19,628 bases of DNA from Phoronis ovalis (taxonomy: Eukaryota; Phoronida; Phoronidae): assembly GCA_028565635.1 (NCBI GenBank), contig JAOXYB010015276.1:1-19628 (forward strand). Direction: 5' to 3'. Numbering within the stretch: the stretch's first letter is position 1; every line of letters begins with the position of its first letter. A program made the position numbers and the translations under genes. Below, one piece after another: positions 1-11,355 of the stretch. The notes beneath the pieces were generated by a model. That model had not been told where the DNA came from and ran no database searches. It was given only the letters and a program-made list of their open reading frames with translations.

Positions 1-120
1 GCAGCTTCGCCACGTGCGAGCTGCCTGCGGCAGTCCTGGTCGGAGACACAATTTGCTACAAGCGCACCCCCTTTTGAAAAAGTGTCTGACGGCCCTGGGG
101 CCATAGAAGATTTGCTTGCG
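1..120. other. GC/CpG-rich edge block, possible exon or promoter of a neighbour
   Basis: This block has eight CpG dinucleotides in about 120 bases and is much richer in GC than the AT-rich DNA after it. Several frames are open. A + strand frame from base 1 stays open to TGA at 187-189. A second + frame, with mostly G/C third positions, ends in TGA at 75-77. A - strand frame begins with ATG at 104-102 and runs off the left edge for 34 codons (it starts MAPGPSDTFS). I recognise none of these. The first 24 bases form an imperfect palindrome centred on the E-box CACGTG (11-16). It may be the 5' end of a divergent gene, the last exon of an upstream gene or a leader exon of the receptor; the sequence does not decide. 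Confidence 0.25.
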
Positions 121-2042
121 TTTTTATTATATACAAAGTGTTTCCGTTTCACGGATTTTGTTCCCTCAATTTGTACCATTATCGTATGATCGCTTTTTTA
201 TCTTGTCTTATTATATCTGGCTTCCGGACAGTTTTACACTACTTCTTGCAGCAGAGTTAGGGACAACTATATTATTTATTGTTTAACGTATTTTCGTTAT
301 CAAAATATTAGATTAATATTAATTTAATGGATCCGGTGATTTTTCGATACATTATTAAATTTTGATAGAAAATAGGATAATACCTTACTGTTTACAAAAC
401 AGATTTTCAGATGTTTGAGCAGTGATGTTCTTCCCTTGAGTCCACCTAGTGGCGACATTTGTAATCAGCATCACAGGACCAAGGAACCTTTTACAGTGTA
501 AAACAAAGGATACATTTCATATTACAAGACAAGAGATACCCTTTTATTATTGTAGTGCTCTTAGGCTTATGTTGATCTGGTTTAACCACCTTAGGATTTT
601 TGGAGTGAGATTATCTCAATTTTTGTACGTGTCAGTGTCGTTTTACGTTTTACCAAATTAATAATGTAGCGCATTTCTTGTGATTGGCATGTGTCTGGAT
701 CTTAGCCTTAGCCTTTGTCGGTAATCTCAAGTGCTATAGCCAGTAGGGTAACCTTGCTGAAAGCTATTTACATACGACGCGCACGGTCAACTGGGAACTT
801 TTGTCTCTCTCAATTAGTAACAGCGCCACCTATTGATAAATTGTCTTATAGTTGAAGCAATGCATTTTATCATTATGTGTTTACACTGTGAAGGCGTGAA
901 CAGTACGCAGTCGGAGAAACCAATAGTCGGGCAATAGTAGTATATATTCAAACGCAGAATACAAGTCATCAAATCGCATTTCGCTGTAATTAAATAAAAA
1001 TCAATAAGGCTAATGTTACGAAACAGCGTGCACCATGCACTAATCCGCAGGGGAAGCAACAATGTTATCTCTGCTACCTGAATTAACAGCTATATTTGTT
1101 CTTACTTTCTACATGGTGTTTGTGTATAACTATATATTTACAAATCCAAAAACACAATATTCAAAAGACACAATAACCTTATTATGCATGTTCTTATACA
1201 CTAATCGTATTGGTATTCAAAGCGATTTAAAGTTTTGACTGAAGCAGGTGAAACATTTTCTGGCTTTTGTTCCTATATGTTAACGATTACCGAAGCATTA
1301 CAGTAGTGAATTCTAGTGAAAACTGTTTACAGTTCGGAAATTATTAAAAGAATTTCATTTTTCGCCACCGTCTAAAAAAACGACGCGGCGGATCATGTAT
1401 GCGACTCAAGGTAATGCCTGCTATAGTTAATGTCGTAATAGCATATAACTCTTTATAAAAGTTTCCCTTTAAGGGATTCTCTCAGGGCAACGTTTGAAGC
1501 ATTTGACCGATGATACTAGACATAAGTAAAGTGCCAAGAATGTCAAATGGTGTACTAACAGGTATGGTCAATAATAAATCATTGTACATAGCTAACATCA
1601 CACAGTATATTTGTAGAATTAATCATACATAGTGAATTTAATAGTTACTTCTAAATATAAAAGGTAATCGAGATGCTGACCAGTATAGCACGAGTACAGT
1701 TTTATGTATGTTGACAAAGCACATCAGACAAATTTATCATTATAAGCCAATTATCGAGAGATCGAGTATTAATGTCTCTGAAGCGTGGTTGGAATGGGAC
1801 GAAAGGTATGTATGTCACTGCGTTGAATGTCCTGTCAAACATTACGATTTTTGTTATAAATTCTATGTGATGGCCATATACTGACTATTTAAAAAACCAT
1901 TTTAACTGTTAATCTGCAACTTTTTAGTGCTTATAAAAACTTGATCCTTGGAAACCAAGTCTAACAGTACAGGATTCATCGTCATTTATATATTCTTTAC
2001 GTTAGTAGTGTAACGATAACTTTATAAAGTATTTCTCTTTTT

Positions 2043-2066
2043 AATAATATAATAATATAATAATAC
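2043..2066. repeat. Three tandem copies of an 8-mer (AATAATAT)
   Basis: The unit AATAATAT occurs twice exactly, followed by AATAATAC, at 2043-2066. It is a short AT microsatellite. Confidence 0.8.
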
Positions 2067-2560
2067 TATTTATTGGCGAACAGATAATCTTACATTTTTA
2101 ATAATAAGCCCTTGTGTTACATATATTATAAAGTTTTTCTGCTGAGTTTTGTCCTATTTATATGTCAGATATATAAGATATAAATAAATATTTCATCGCT
2201 TCAGTGACTTCGTATAAGGCACATTGATGCATAGTAGTATATACCATTGCGTCGGAAACTTTGCCCAACATAAATTATGGAGCTATTGATGTAGTAACAG
2301 TATGCATGATATAACATAACGACATTTTATTAGTATTTTAGTTTTTTTGGGAAGTTATATGTCTTATTAATATACACCAGCAGACGTTTTTTAGTTGATC
2401 AACAAGCATCATTTTTGTTCATAAGATATAGGAATTCAGGTTTTTTAATAGCTGCGCATGTTTATAGTGCCGTTTCGTCCTAATGTATTATTTTGTCTTA
2501 GTTAATAGTTTATTCAGGATCAATTAAGATCCACGGATTTGGTCTGAAGATCAACATACA

Positions 2561-2758
2561 TAATGTCTGAGGCGACTTAAAAACTCGTCATATGCATATC
2601 ATAAAATCCATGGATTAATATCAAAGCTAATATATTATTTTATCTAATTATATATCTAATTAATCGTTCAATCAATTTAATTAAGAACCAGGGGTAGTGC
2701 TTGGACGTCATGATACTAAGGTGCTTTATTAATTATGTCTGGGGCGACTTTATAAACT
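2561..2758 (+). repeat. Dispersed direct repeat pair of about 25 bp
   Basis: The two copies are at 2561-2585 and 2733-2758. They share the core ATGTCTG(A/G)GGCGACTT and continue with (A/T)AA..ACT. The distance is about 172 bases. The cores are more GC-rich than the surroundings, so chance AT similarity is an unlikely explanation. The family is not recognised. Confidence 0.5.
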
Positions 2759-3109
2759 ATTTTAAGGTCTCGGTAATAAAATTTACAGGTCATAATAACA
2801 TCATACAATACGGAAAAGAATAGTACTGTAGAGGACTGATTTCGTTCACATAAGAATTGCAAGTATACGGGAAAAAAATCGTGTGTTACCCAGATCCGCC
2901 TGTACTGTAAGATATTATTTGCCTGATGTATTTTACAGTATGCTCTATTGTATTTTTTTGTGACAAACAGTTCAACTCATGATGTTGAATATATATGGAG
3001 GTTATTCAGTACAATAGCTTTAGCATTTACTATAATATATACTTATCAAGCATGTAATTAAGCATATAAATACGTATAATAAAGCATTATTTCAAACATA
3101 TATTGCTCA

Positions 3110-3191
3110 AAACTGAATATTATTTTTTAAACACTTGGATCTTTCACTCTTAACGCAAGATATTGCGCTTAAAAGCAAAAATATTCAGTTT
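3110..3191. repeat. 82-bp segment bounded by a perfect 12-bp inverted repeat
   Basis: AAACTGAATATT at 3110-3121 is the exact reverse complement of AATATTCAGTTT at 3180-3191. A small nested hairpin lies inside (CGCAA at 3154-3158, TTGCG at 3163-3167). A further copy of ATATTCAGTTT occurs at 3264-3274. It may be a tiny terminal-inverted-repeat relic or simply a hairpin. Confidence 0.45.
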
Positions 3192-3353
3192 CGACTACCC
3201 TGTATTCGAGGTAATGTACAAGGTTCTGTGATAAGGCTGAAAGGTTTCTTGCGATTAAAACGTATATTCAGTTTTTACTAGTTTATATCTGAAATAGTTT
3301 TCTTTGAATCAATATGACATCAAATGAACATTTATACTGATATTGTAATCATC

Positions 3354-3387
<34 letters not shown>

Positions 3388-3388
3388 A
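3354..3388. repeat. (TAA)n microsatellite turning into its own complement
   Basis: A run of ATA/TAA triplets from 3354 switches phase at 3376/3377 into (ATT)n. As a result, 3366-3387 is a perfect 22-base palindrome. Confidence 0.85.
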
Positions 3389-4364
3389 AGCATTATTTTA
3401 GAAATAGTTTAGCCTAGTATTTACATGTAACTAGCAGAAGTTGTATGTTTGGCGTGTAAATGTACGAAGATCGTTTAGTTAACGGTCAGTGCACATTTAT
3501 CCTTCGTCTGAAATCCAAACGAATAAAATGTCATTTGGTTATTTCAAGAACGAACGAGTTTTACTGCATTTCAAGTTTTAACAGTTTCGATTGTGTTTTT
3601 TCACAATTTTGGCTCTGTTTTGTCGCGAAATATCTTGAAATTTACCCTGTGTAAAATGACATATAATGACGCACTTCAGTTTTTTTTGGAAGAAATCTGG
3701 ACATTCTTAATGAAATTGTTCTGCCATAATTAATTGCATCCTACTTATAAACGACTAGTATATATAAAAATGTATTTGAGGTATTATTATAACAAAATAG
3801 AATTGTCAGAACGCTTGTGCTTGCGTAGATGATTGCAACGAAAATATAAATAACATGTCGAACTTTTATATATATAAGGCATTTCACAATGAATAATAGC
3901 GTGCTATATGGGGTTGTTCCAATCAAAATAAAGTCAGTGTAATACGACTGCATACATGTACGATGTTTAGTGTCTAACTTTTATATAGAAACGTAAAGAC
4001 AAAATGATATTTATAAATTCGTAAAAACATTAACTATCAAATAACTTAATATAAGCACAATCTGATTAACTATAATTCCCGCTACAATCATGTGTAATGG
4101 TATTATAATCTGTTGGGAATTTATAATTGCATATGCATAAGAAAAGCTCTGCAGGTATGTCTCAATCTGTTTAGGAATTATCAACATAATCATAATGTTA
4201 CTAATGGTCACTCTCATTCTCGCAGTTTTTCAAATTAAGTCACTAGTGGACAAAATTTATTAAACGATATATAAATAGGTTGAATATTAATTTTTGATAT
4301 ATTAGCAAACGGTGGATTGAACTGAATAAAAAATAGTCACGGCGTGATGATAATTTCGCGTGAC

Positions 4365-4372
4365 TGACGTCA
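4365..4372. promoter_or_regulatory. Perfect CRE/ATF site TGACGTCA
   Basis: The palindromic cAMP-response element TGACGTCA is present, preceded by CGCGTGAC in a locally less AT-rich patch. Such a site binds CREB/ATF bZIP factors. No promoter can be placed next to it, so its use is unproven; one 8-mer in this length of DNA may be chance. Confidence 0.25.
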
Positions 4373-7300
4373 GGTAGTTCCAAGAAGCTGTATTTTCGAG
4401 CCTTCTTTCCACAGTTTTTATTTTGTCACTTATTGTGAACTATCACCAAAAAAAGCCTTTCATAAGTACATATAGTCATAAACATATTCAGGTACTGTCT
4501 TCAAAAATATGCAAAACTGTCATTTAAAATATTTTCCTTATTAAATTTGGATTTTAATTATTGAATTACCTGTATTTATAAAAAAACAGAATTACCAGGG
4601 GTTCTAATTAAAGTTTTATTCTTAAAGTTTGCTCCGATGATTTCAATAAAAATAATAGATCGAGCCACTTATGTTATTGGAAATATTGGTAAATATTAAA
4701 AACACGAATGTCATGAATTCAATTTTTTTTTCTGTGATCGTGTCATACTGGTCAGTGACTAATAAATACGTGAGTGTTTAACCATTGCGTTGGTATCTGT
4801 TTGTTATTATAGTTCAGGCAGGATTATGAGGCAGAAATATTTAGATTATATAATGCAACATGTGGACACTGTGAAGGAGAGCAATAATGATAACTTCTCA
4901 TATTATTGAAATAACGATCCTTCGTGTGCCCTTCATAAATTAAGCTCTTTTCAAATTTCAAAAGGGGATTTGACATTCGCCACTGTTTACGGAACGCATT
5001 TATTCTTAAAACCAAATTTCTTTAGTATACCTTTATATCAACGTTATTCAAAATAGCTGAATACTCTCAAGCTTTTGGAAATTGATTGTGCGCGACCCCA
5101 TAATGGGTCCGGTAAGTAAGTACTATTATATAGATGCAGCTATTTTGTGCAATATATTAATCAACAAAATGTTCAGTTTGTTTCTAGAATTTGTTTCATG
5201 CTTTTACGCAAGATGTTCGTGTACTATAACAAAAACGGATGTTCTATATAAGCTTATAGTAGAAGCGTGACTCTATAGACGTTGCTACACAGTTGTGATG
5301 ACCGAGGTAGCAAATTGTTTTTTTTTCTGATTATTTTCGTGTCGAAATAAAGACACAACATAGCAGATTGCTTCATCATCTGACATTTTGTACAGAAGTA
5401 ACGAATTAGCTGAAAAGAACAATAAAAAGCTTTCATTTCTTTCAGATCATGCGTGTATTTTAATTACCCTTCAATTTATAAATATGTGCTTCATTTGCAA
5501 TATATACAAGTATAGAATTTAACCTATCGCTTGGATAAATAATCATATATTACCTTTTGGAGTCCATTATTCCCCTGTTCTGATGATTGAGCATAGTTTG
5601 ACCTTTTATTATTTTCACAAGTTATCACATCAGTATCACATGTTAGAATATGTATTCAATTTATTGTAGTTGATGATGATCTTTGAAACCGTTATCAAAT
5701 CACAATTACTCTGTCCATCTCTGATAACACACTTTATACTGACAGACATTTGGAAAACAGAAAAACAGACGGATGTATTAAAATTATAACGTATTGGTTA
5801 TTCATCCGGGGCTAAACGTTACATCTTAATACTCTCATGGCTTATGCCTTATTTAGTCCATGCACACAGGTGCATTATTGTTACCGTACAGGTAAGAAAA
5901 TATAAATTCAGAAGTTTTTTCGACTTGGTTTTAATTTCTATGAGTAAATTACTAGGGTGTGCTTGTTTAAAGGAAACACATTATAAAGATGTTTTACAAT
6001 AAAAGATCAAGGAACTCAATACATTCTAGTTTACAAACTACAAAAAGGAAGAAAACTGAACTGTGATCGGCAGGAGTGGGTAGTATTATAGGTAACTTCA
6101 ACAAGAGAAGACATGTATATTGAGAAAAGTGGATATATAGGTTTGTAGACGTGAAACATCATTATTGTAGTTCGAAATTTTCCTGAGTAGGGTGAATGAC
6201 TTATCTCTCTATATATTTGAATTAGATACGTCAATGTTTAGACGTCAATGCAAAAATGAATTGTTTGCCCTCATCAAAGTTACTAAACAACACGAAACGT
6301 CATGCATAAATAATATGGGCGATTTTTTTTTTAAATTTTGCGGCTGTACATATATCACGATTACACTTGTAACTATTAATACCATAAGTGTAAATGTATA
6401 GCTTTCTTGAATCGTGGTCTCACACACCTGAACTTAAATAGTTCAGTAATAGCTAGGTAATATGTAATGGGCCGGATAAAGATGCATCTGGTTCCGGTGA
6501 AGACTCTTATTACGAGCTGTAATTGTAAATCTGTATATGTTTAGATTACTGATGCAGCCCTATCGTGCATCAGACGGGGGCATCAGGGATGGTACTAGGT
6601 GACTACAGAGATGTAAGAAGTTGCCTAAATTAAACGGCTGAAACGGCGGACTGAAGTAGCACATTCTACTCTGATATCCGGGTCTGATCTATTTCCATGG
6701 AAAGAAACATTTTAGATATACTGTCAATGACCAAGGATATGATGTTGCCGAAATTGCATCCTGTAAACTAGATCTAAGTATGCAAACATACATACACATT
6801 CTGGTATACGAGCTGTCAACACTAGGTTCAACAAAAAGCAATATATACCCTGACATTTTGCAATGTTGTTTTTTGTTACTACGTACTCTTATTCAAGGAT
6901 GCAATTACTGAGCAATTAGTGTTATTCACACTTTTTGCAATTTAATAGATATACCGGAACTGGGTACCTATGTATATTCCATTAATCTACGGAACAATTA
7001 AAAAACGAAAAGGCCAGTTTGTAATGTCGTCATAGTTGACGGATCATTAACTGCTGGATAGACAAATTTTGGTAATTAGTCTCAATTAATCTTGTTCGTG
7101 CTAGCAATTTATGTAATACCTGTTGTTTGTGTTACTACTAGAAAGCAAGTAATTAGGTTGTAATCCACCATATTTTTCGCCGTGTCACATATAGTGAATT
7201 GCTGCCTATAGTATAGTACCCGGGAGCACTGGTATTATTGTTCAGTGCGAGTGTTGCTTTCTATTTCTGGATTGTTACTATTATTTTTTTTCTGAAGAAT

Positions 7301-7591
7301 TACTTGCTTTTCGCTAGCTGCCTGATGTAAGAATTTGGAATTCCTCCTTGTATCATTCAAAAATAAAAAAAGTATTAACTGTTACGTAAAAAAAAAATCT
7401 TCTCTCCGTATTTCCAAAACTTTGCATTGATTGGCCAGATATTAGATTAATGCTGCTGCATCTACTTATATTCAAAATCTCTGAGTACCCACCCGGGATT
7501 ACAGATGTCTTATCTGACTGTAATCAGCCATTAGTTTGATAAAAAAAAGAGATAAACATTTAAAGGAAATGTTTGCGCGAGGCTGGGAGAA

Positions 7592-7602
7592 GGGGGGGGG
7601 GG
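7592..7602 (+). repeat. 11-base G homopolymer
   Basis: Eleven consecutive G bases follow GGGAGAA. This is a possible quadruplex-forming or slippage-prone tract in otherwise AT-rich DNA. Confidence 0.85.
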
Positions 7603-8834
7603 TGTTATCCATGGCTTTGCGGTAATATCATTTGTCAGTGCTGTAGATTAAATGATAATTACCAGAAAAAAAATCTGGAGAAAGATAGCTTGCAAGCGTC
7701 ATTCATTTGTTGGTACTTAGTTTTGCAATCAGGCTTACGGTAGACAGAAAATTGCATTCCCTAATTTCGTTATTTTAAAGTGATTGCTAATTATCTATTT
7801 ACTCTGGGGACATTACCGGAATGCTTCCAAGGATTGCGGCCTAGAAATGATAACCTGTGCTCAATTTTGTTGAAATTATACATAATAAAAGCAAGCAACT
7901 GTGACGTCCCTGATAGAATATCTATAAGATTTTCAAGAATTTTATCAGATTCTTTAAAAATATCTTTAGGTATGTCTATCCTATTATAAGAAAGATAAGA
8001 TTTAGTACTATCTTCTATTCTACCTAATTAAATTAATGGAAATTTACGATTACAGTGCACGGGACAGTACCCCCAAATATAGATTACAAGTTTAAAACAC
8101 GAGTCCCTATTTTGAATATAAAGCGTAAATATGAGTTAGTTCATTTGCCGTCCTAGTACAGATTTGTTTTTGTCTCTTTCCATTGGGCAACGAGAAATAC
8201 ACTGCAAACTACTGTAGAATATTTCTCTATTTTTATATTTCCTTGTAGACATAGTTTTCTACCAGAAAAATGTTATGCTGGAAATTATTAGTAATTTTGT
8301 TGAATCTGTCAGTATTATTCTCCTTGTTCATAGTAGTAGTGGATCTTGGCATATACTTCCTTTAACAACGGTCTACGAGTGTGGACTGGTTTGTCATAGC
8401 TCACCTAATGTTTAATAAATAATAACTCGGTCGACTTCACAATACAGAATTGCATGATCGAACTTTAATTGTTTAGTATGCATATGCTACAATTGTATGT
8501 TTGAACAGTTAGTTATACCTAGAAACTCTTTATATGATGACTGCATTCCGATGATTGCACAATTTCAAGAATAAAGCGCGTGCAGTTGATGCTGATGAAT
8601 AAATAATAGCAGTACAATTGTGTTACAATATGTAATTTGTAATTAGATCTAGAATATGTATCCAATTCAAAACAACCTTTTCATATCCTTTTCTCAAAGC
8701 TAAGGTAGGGTTCCAATGGCGCATATTGTGCAATTATGATAGAATTTGACTTTTCGGTAATTAGGATCTTGTTGCTACTTGATCCCATGATTCCGTAATT
8801 TGAATATCATAATTTGAACGTTGTATCCACTTAG

Positions 8835-8881
8835 TGCTAGGTAACGTGGTAACGTGGTAACTAGGTAACTAATGCTAGGTA
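8835..8881. repeat. 8-bp tandem repeat flanked by a 9-bp direct repeat
   Basis: Four 8-base units (GTAACGTG twice, then GTAACTAG, then GTAACTAA) occupy 8841-8872. The 9-mer TGCTAGGTA stands on both sides, at 8835-8843 and 8873-8881. It looks like a minisatellite seed created by slippage. Confidence 0.6.
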
Positions 8882-9167
8882 CACGTGTACGCAACTAACA
8901 TACACAACAACAGTGAGACTACATTCTGTGTGCAGTTCTAAATGGATTTTATATAATTACACATTTATTAATTAGACATGCATGTATGCAAAACTTCTAA
9001 TGATTGTACCAGAAGCAAATTGGATCATATTTTAAGTAGAAAATCTGCAAAAAAAGGAAAGCAGTACGGAGAGGAATTTAAAATTATTTTACAATCTATA
9101 ATTTACATTATTTAAAATTGATTCAAGGACGTACGTACGCACGTTGCACCTCCCAAAAAATCGCCCT

Positions 9168-9341
9168 TTACATACATGTATGTAGGTACTTATTTACTAA
9201 GTCTTCTTCATCCCTTATGAGACATGCATGTAATGCTATAACAGAAATACGCCACCTATCACGGTCCTTGCCAACTACTCGGTCTCGCTCCATGTCAGGC
9301 CAAGCTTCCTTTATCGGCTGTATGTACGTATGACGTCCTAT
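9168..9341 (-). mobile_element. Fossil C-terminus of a non-LTR (LINE) reverse transcriptase ORF
   Basis: On the - strand a frame of 57 codons runs from after TAA (9344-9342) to TAA at 9170-9168. It reads GRHTYIQPIKEAWPDMERD, then RVVGKDRDRWRISVIALHAC, and ends LVNKYLHTCM. The block with an acidic/tryptophan segment followed by KDRDRWR and a hydrophobic V-x-A-L is the pattern I know from the extreme C-terminus of many animal LINE endonuclease/reverse-transcriptase proteins, downstream of the polymerase domain. Everything upstream is interrupted by stops, so only a 5'-truncated, dead copy remains. The family (RTE, CR1, Jockey or other) cannot be decided. A 16-base palindrome, TACATACATGTATGTA, covers the stop region (9169-9184). 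The main doubt is the short length of the match. Confidence 0.45.
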
Positions 9342-9345
9342 TTAG

Positions 9346-10015
9346 GTTGCGTCGTAATATATTTTCGGCCTGGGGATATTTGCGTGGTCAGGATAGTTTT
9401 CTTGAATATATTGCCTTTTCAAAATGACAGTAGATACATGCAAAATAACAGTAACTAGTTTAACTTATGTTAAGGCAACTTGTTAAATTAAGTTTACAAA
9501 GTTCAGGTCTGTATCTAACAAAGTCCATGAACTTTTATCACAAACGATCATTCACAAAGTTGAAATTAAACAAAACTCGTGTGCGCAGCTACGCCGGTGC
9601 AAACATTGGAGTATTTATGTGAGAAGTCAATGATTATTGCAAGAACTATATATTGATTATTGAAGGGGAAAATTATGTGTTTCTGAAAATAATCTCGATA
9701 ATGTTTTTTTAAAAATGTTTTATTGATTTTCTATGAAGCAAAGGCCACATAGGATATAGGCAACAAACAAAAGTCCTTATCAGAGTACTCAACGTTCATC
9801 AACTGAGGATTACCCAATTATAATACATGCATTTTACTTGTACATGATGTGTACATGAATATTGTAAGTGCAGGTAACTTCTCAACGATTAACATATGAA
9901 TAATTCAAGTTTTCAATTAATTTAATTGTGCTTTACGAAACAATAGCTGCGTTACGTAAGCTGATAAGTGAACATCAAGGCTTTACATTTACTGTTATTT
10001 TCTTTTTAATTGCAG
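9346..10015 (+). other. Non-coding DNA ending in a splice acceptor
   Basis: I see no coding potential. The segment ends in a strong 3' splice site: a T-rich tract (TGTTATTTTCTTTTTAATTG) followed by CAG, with the AG at 10014-10015. It is therefore most likely the end of an intron that separates an upstream leader exon from the first coding exon of the receptor. Confidence 0.5.
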
Positions 10016-10152
10016 TGACAGACTGGCGTGCAATAAGCTAACGAGTAAGTGTTCGTAACAAAATGAAGAAGTATTGAGAATGTATAAGGTTCATGAATAA
10101 AACCAGACCCAGTATCTACTACAAACTATTACAAGTGTAGGATACAATAGAT
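10016..10152 (+). promoter_or_regulatory. 5' untranslated leader of the receptor with three small uORFs
   Basis: The leader begins after the acceptor AG at 10014-10015 and ends at the start codon. It contains three upstream ATGs, each closed before the main start: 10063-10077 (4 codons), 10080-10100 (6 codons) and 10093-10140 (15 codons, MNKTRPSIYYKLLQV). The last is in frame with the receptor, and its TAG at 10138-10140 rules out an N-terminal extension. Such uORFs commonly lower translation of receptor mRNAs. A GTAAGT at 10045-10050 could also act as a donor and remove them. Confidence 0.45.
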
Positions 10153-11037
10153 ATGGAGAGTTTTTGGAAATATTTTAATGTATCAGCTGGATTTTTCCGT
10201 CCATTTTCCAGTGCTCCAAACCTTGAACCAGCTACAGCGGAAAACGTAACGTTCACATTTTTAGAAGAAAATGTAACAAGTACTACTCCTGCTAATGTGA
10301 TACTAACGACAAATGTCTCAGTAATAGATAATGTAACGTCACTTTTTGTGTCAAATCAAACAAGTGAAGACGAACTTCCATGGGGCGCAAAAGGATTACT
10401 GATTTGTATGTACACATTTGCGGCCATGTTTGCCATCGTTGGTAACGTTACAGTAATTACAGTGTTTTCCATCGGAAAAAGAAGCAAATCTGATTTGAGG
10501 TTATTTTTAATAAATCTGGCAGTAGCTGACTTAATAATGGCAATATTTTGCATGCCATTTACTTTTACACCTGTTATGTTAGGCTACTGGATTTTTTCAG
10601 CGCCGATGTGCCCTATTGTTATGTTTATGCAAATTTTTGCAGTGACTGCAAGTGTCTCAACAAATACAGCAATAGGAATTGACAGATTTGTCGCAGTAAC
10701 TTATCCACTTAAGCATATTAGACTTACTAAGTCGAAATCAAAAATAATTGTATCTGTGATATGGATTATTGCATTTGGATGTGCAGCAGTTCAAATATTC
10801 ATTGCAAGAGTGGAACCATATGAGGACGGTGGGACGTACGGGGAATGCAAAGAGATGTGGACTAATGCAGCATTAGAGACATTTTATTCAATTTTTATTT
10901 TAACATTAACATACCTTCTTCCATTGTCTATATTAACTATTACTTACTCAATAATTGCAAGAAGATTGTGGACAAGAACAGCACCTGGGAACGCAGATCA
11001 AGCGCGTGATGCGGCACAGCTTAAATCTAAGAGAAAG
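10153..11037 (+). CDS. Neuropeptide GPCR, exon A: N-terminus and TM1-TM5 (leucokinin-receptor-like)
   Basis: This exon encodes residues 1-295 of a class A peptide receptor in the plasma membrane. The extracellular N-terminus (about 1-80) has six N-glycosylation sequons (N9, N31, N40, N54, N60, N68) and no clear signal peptide. TM1 has GN at 97-98 (N1.50). TM2 has NLAVAD (D126). TM3 starts near C153, whose disulfide partner is C232 in ECL2. The DRY position reads DRF (177-179). TM4 has W204, and TM5 has P257. ICL3 carries RLWTRTAPGNADQARD, then KSKRK; this PGNA..RD signature followed by a basic stretch is what I recall from leucokinin receptors. The start has G at -3 and +4 and an in-frame stop upstream. 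The exon ends at AAAG before GTGAGT, phase 0. RYamide-, QRFP- or NPFF-like receptors are alternatives for ligand class. Signalling through Gq is likely from family knowledge only. Confidence 0.9.
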
Positions 11038-11355
11038 GTGAGTGCTTGTCTTTATTTGTGCAAGATCATAGATGGACTTTACAGCGAGATTCATCCATAG
11101 TCACGGTCGCTTTTAGCAGGGTCATAACTCGTCATAACATAAGAGTTAACCCTCTAATACCATGAGCATCCCCACGTTGCCCGCTTGCCAAAGATTAAGA
11201 ATTATTAATATATCGCTAGCCGGCCCTTGATAACGTGAGATAAATAATGAAGAACTAATTTCACTTCAATTTCCTGTCATATGCAATACTTTCGATTCGT
11301 TACTAAGATAACCGTATATCACGTACATCGTATATATATATCCATCTGTTAGCAA

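Larger units (their letters stand above)
121..9167. other. Long AT-rich non-coding stretch upstream of the receptor
   Basis: I find no coding exon here. All open frames are shorter than about 85 codons, match nothing I know and show the low-complexity composition expected of AT-rich DNA. The stretch contains simple repeats and small inverted repeats (listed separately), an 11-base G run at 7592-7602 and a CRE site. Donor-like sites that could end untranslated leader exons of the receptor occur near 1410 (CAAG then GTAATG), 5110 (TCCG then GTAAGTAAG) and 5890 (ACAG then GTAAGA), but nothing in the sequence proves that any is used. It is best read as intergenic DNA and/or the first intron of the receptor gene. 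Confidence 0.5.

Noticed and set aside
442-456. CTCF-like motif CCACCTAGTGGCGAC
   Set aside because: The core does not align to the CTCF consensus without a gap, and a single site proves nothing.
5082-5118. Possible leader exon ending at a strong donor (GTAAGTAAG at 5111)
   Set aside because: No matching acceptor, conserved reading frame or other support; mentioned only as a candidate donor.
6549-6573. Short inverted repeat CTGATGCA/TGCATCAG
   Set aside because: It is perfect, but only eight bases, with no context that suggests a role.
7497-7525. Short inverted repeat GATTACAG/CTGTAATC
   Set aside because: An eight-base stem with a 13-base loop is expected by chance several times in 20 kb.
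9118-9333. 71-codon + strand open frame
   Set aside because: It is the antisense of the retrotransposon fossil, whose - strand reading has recognisable residues.
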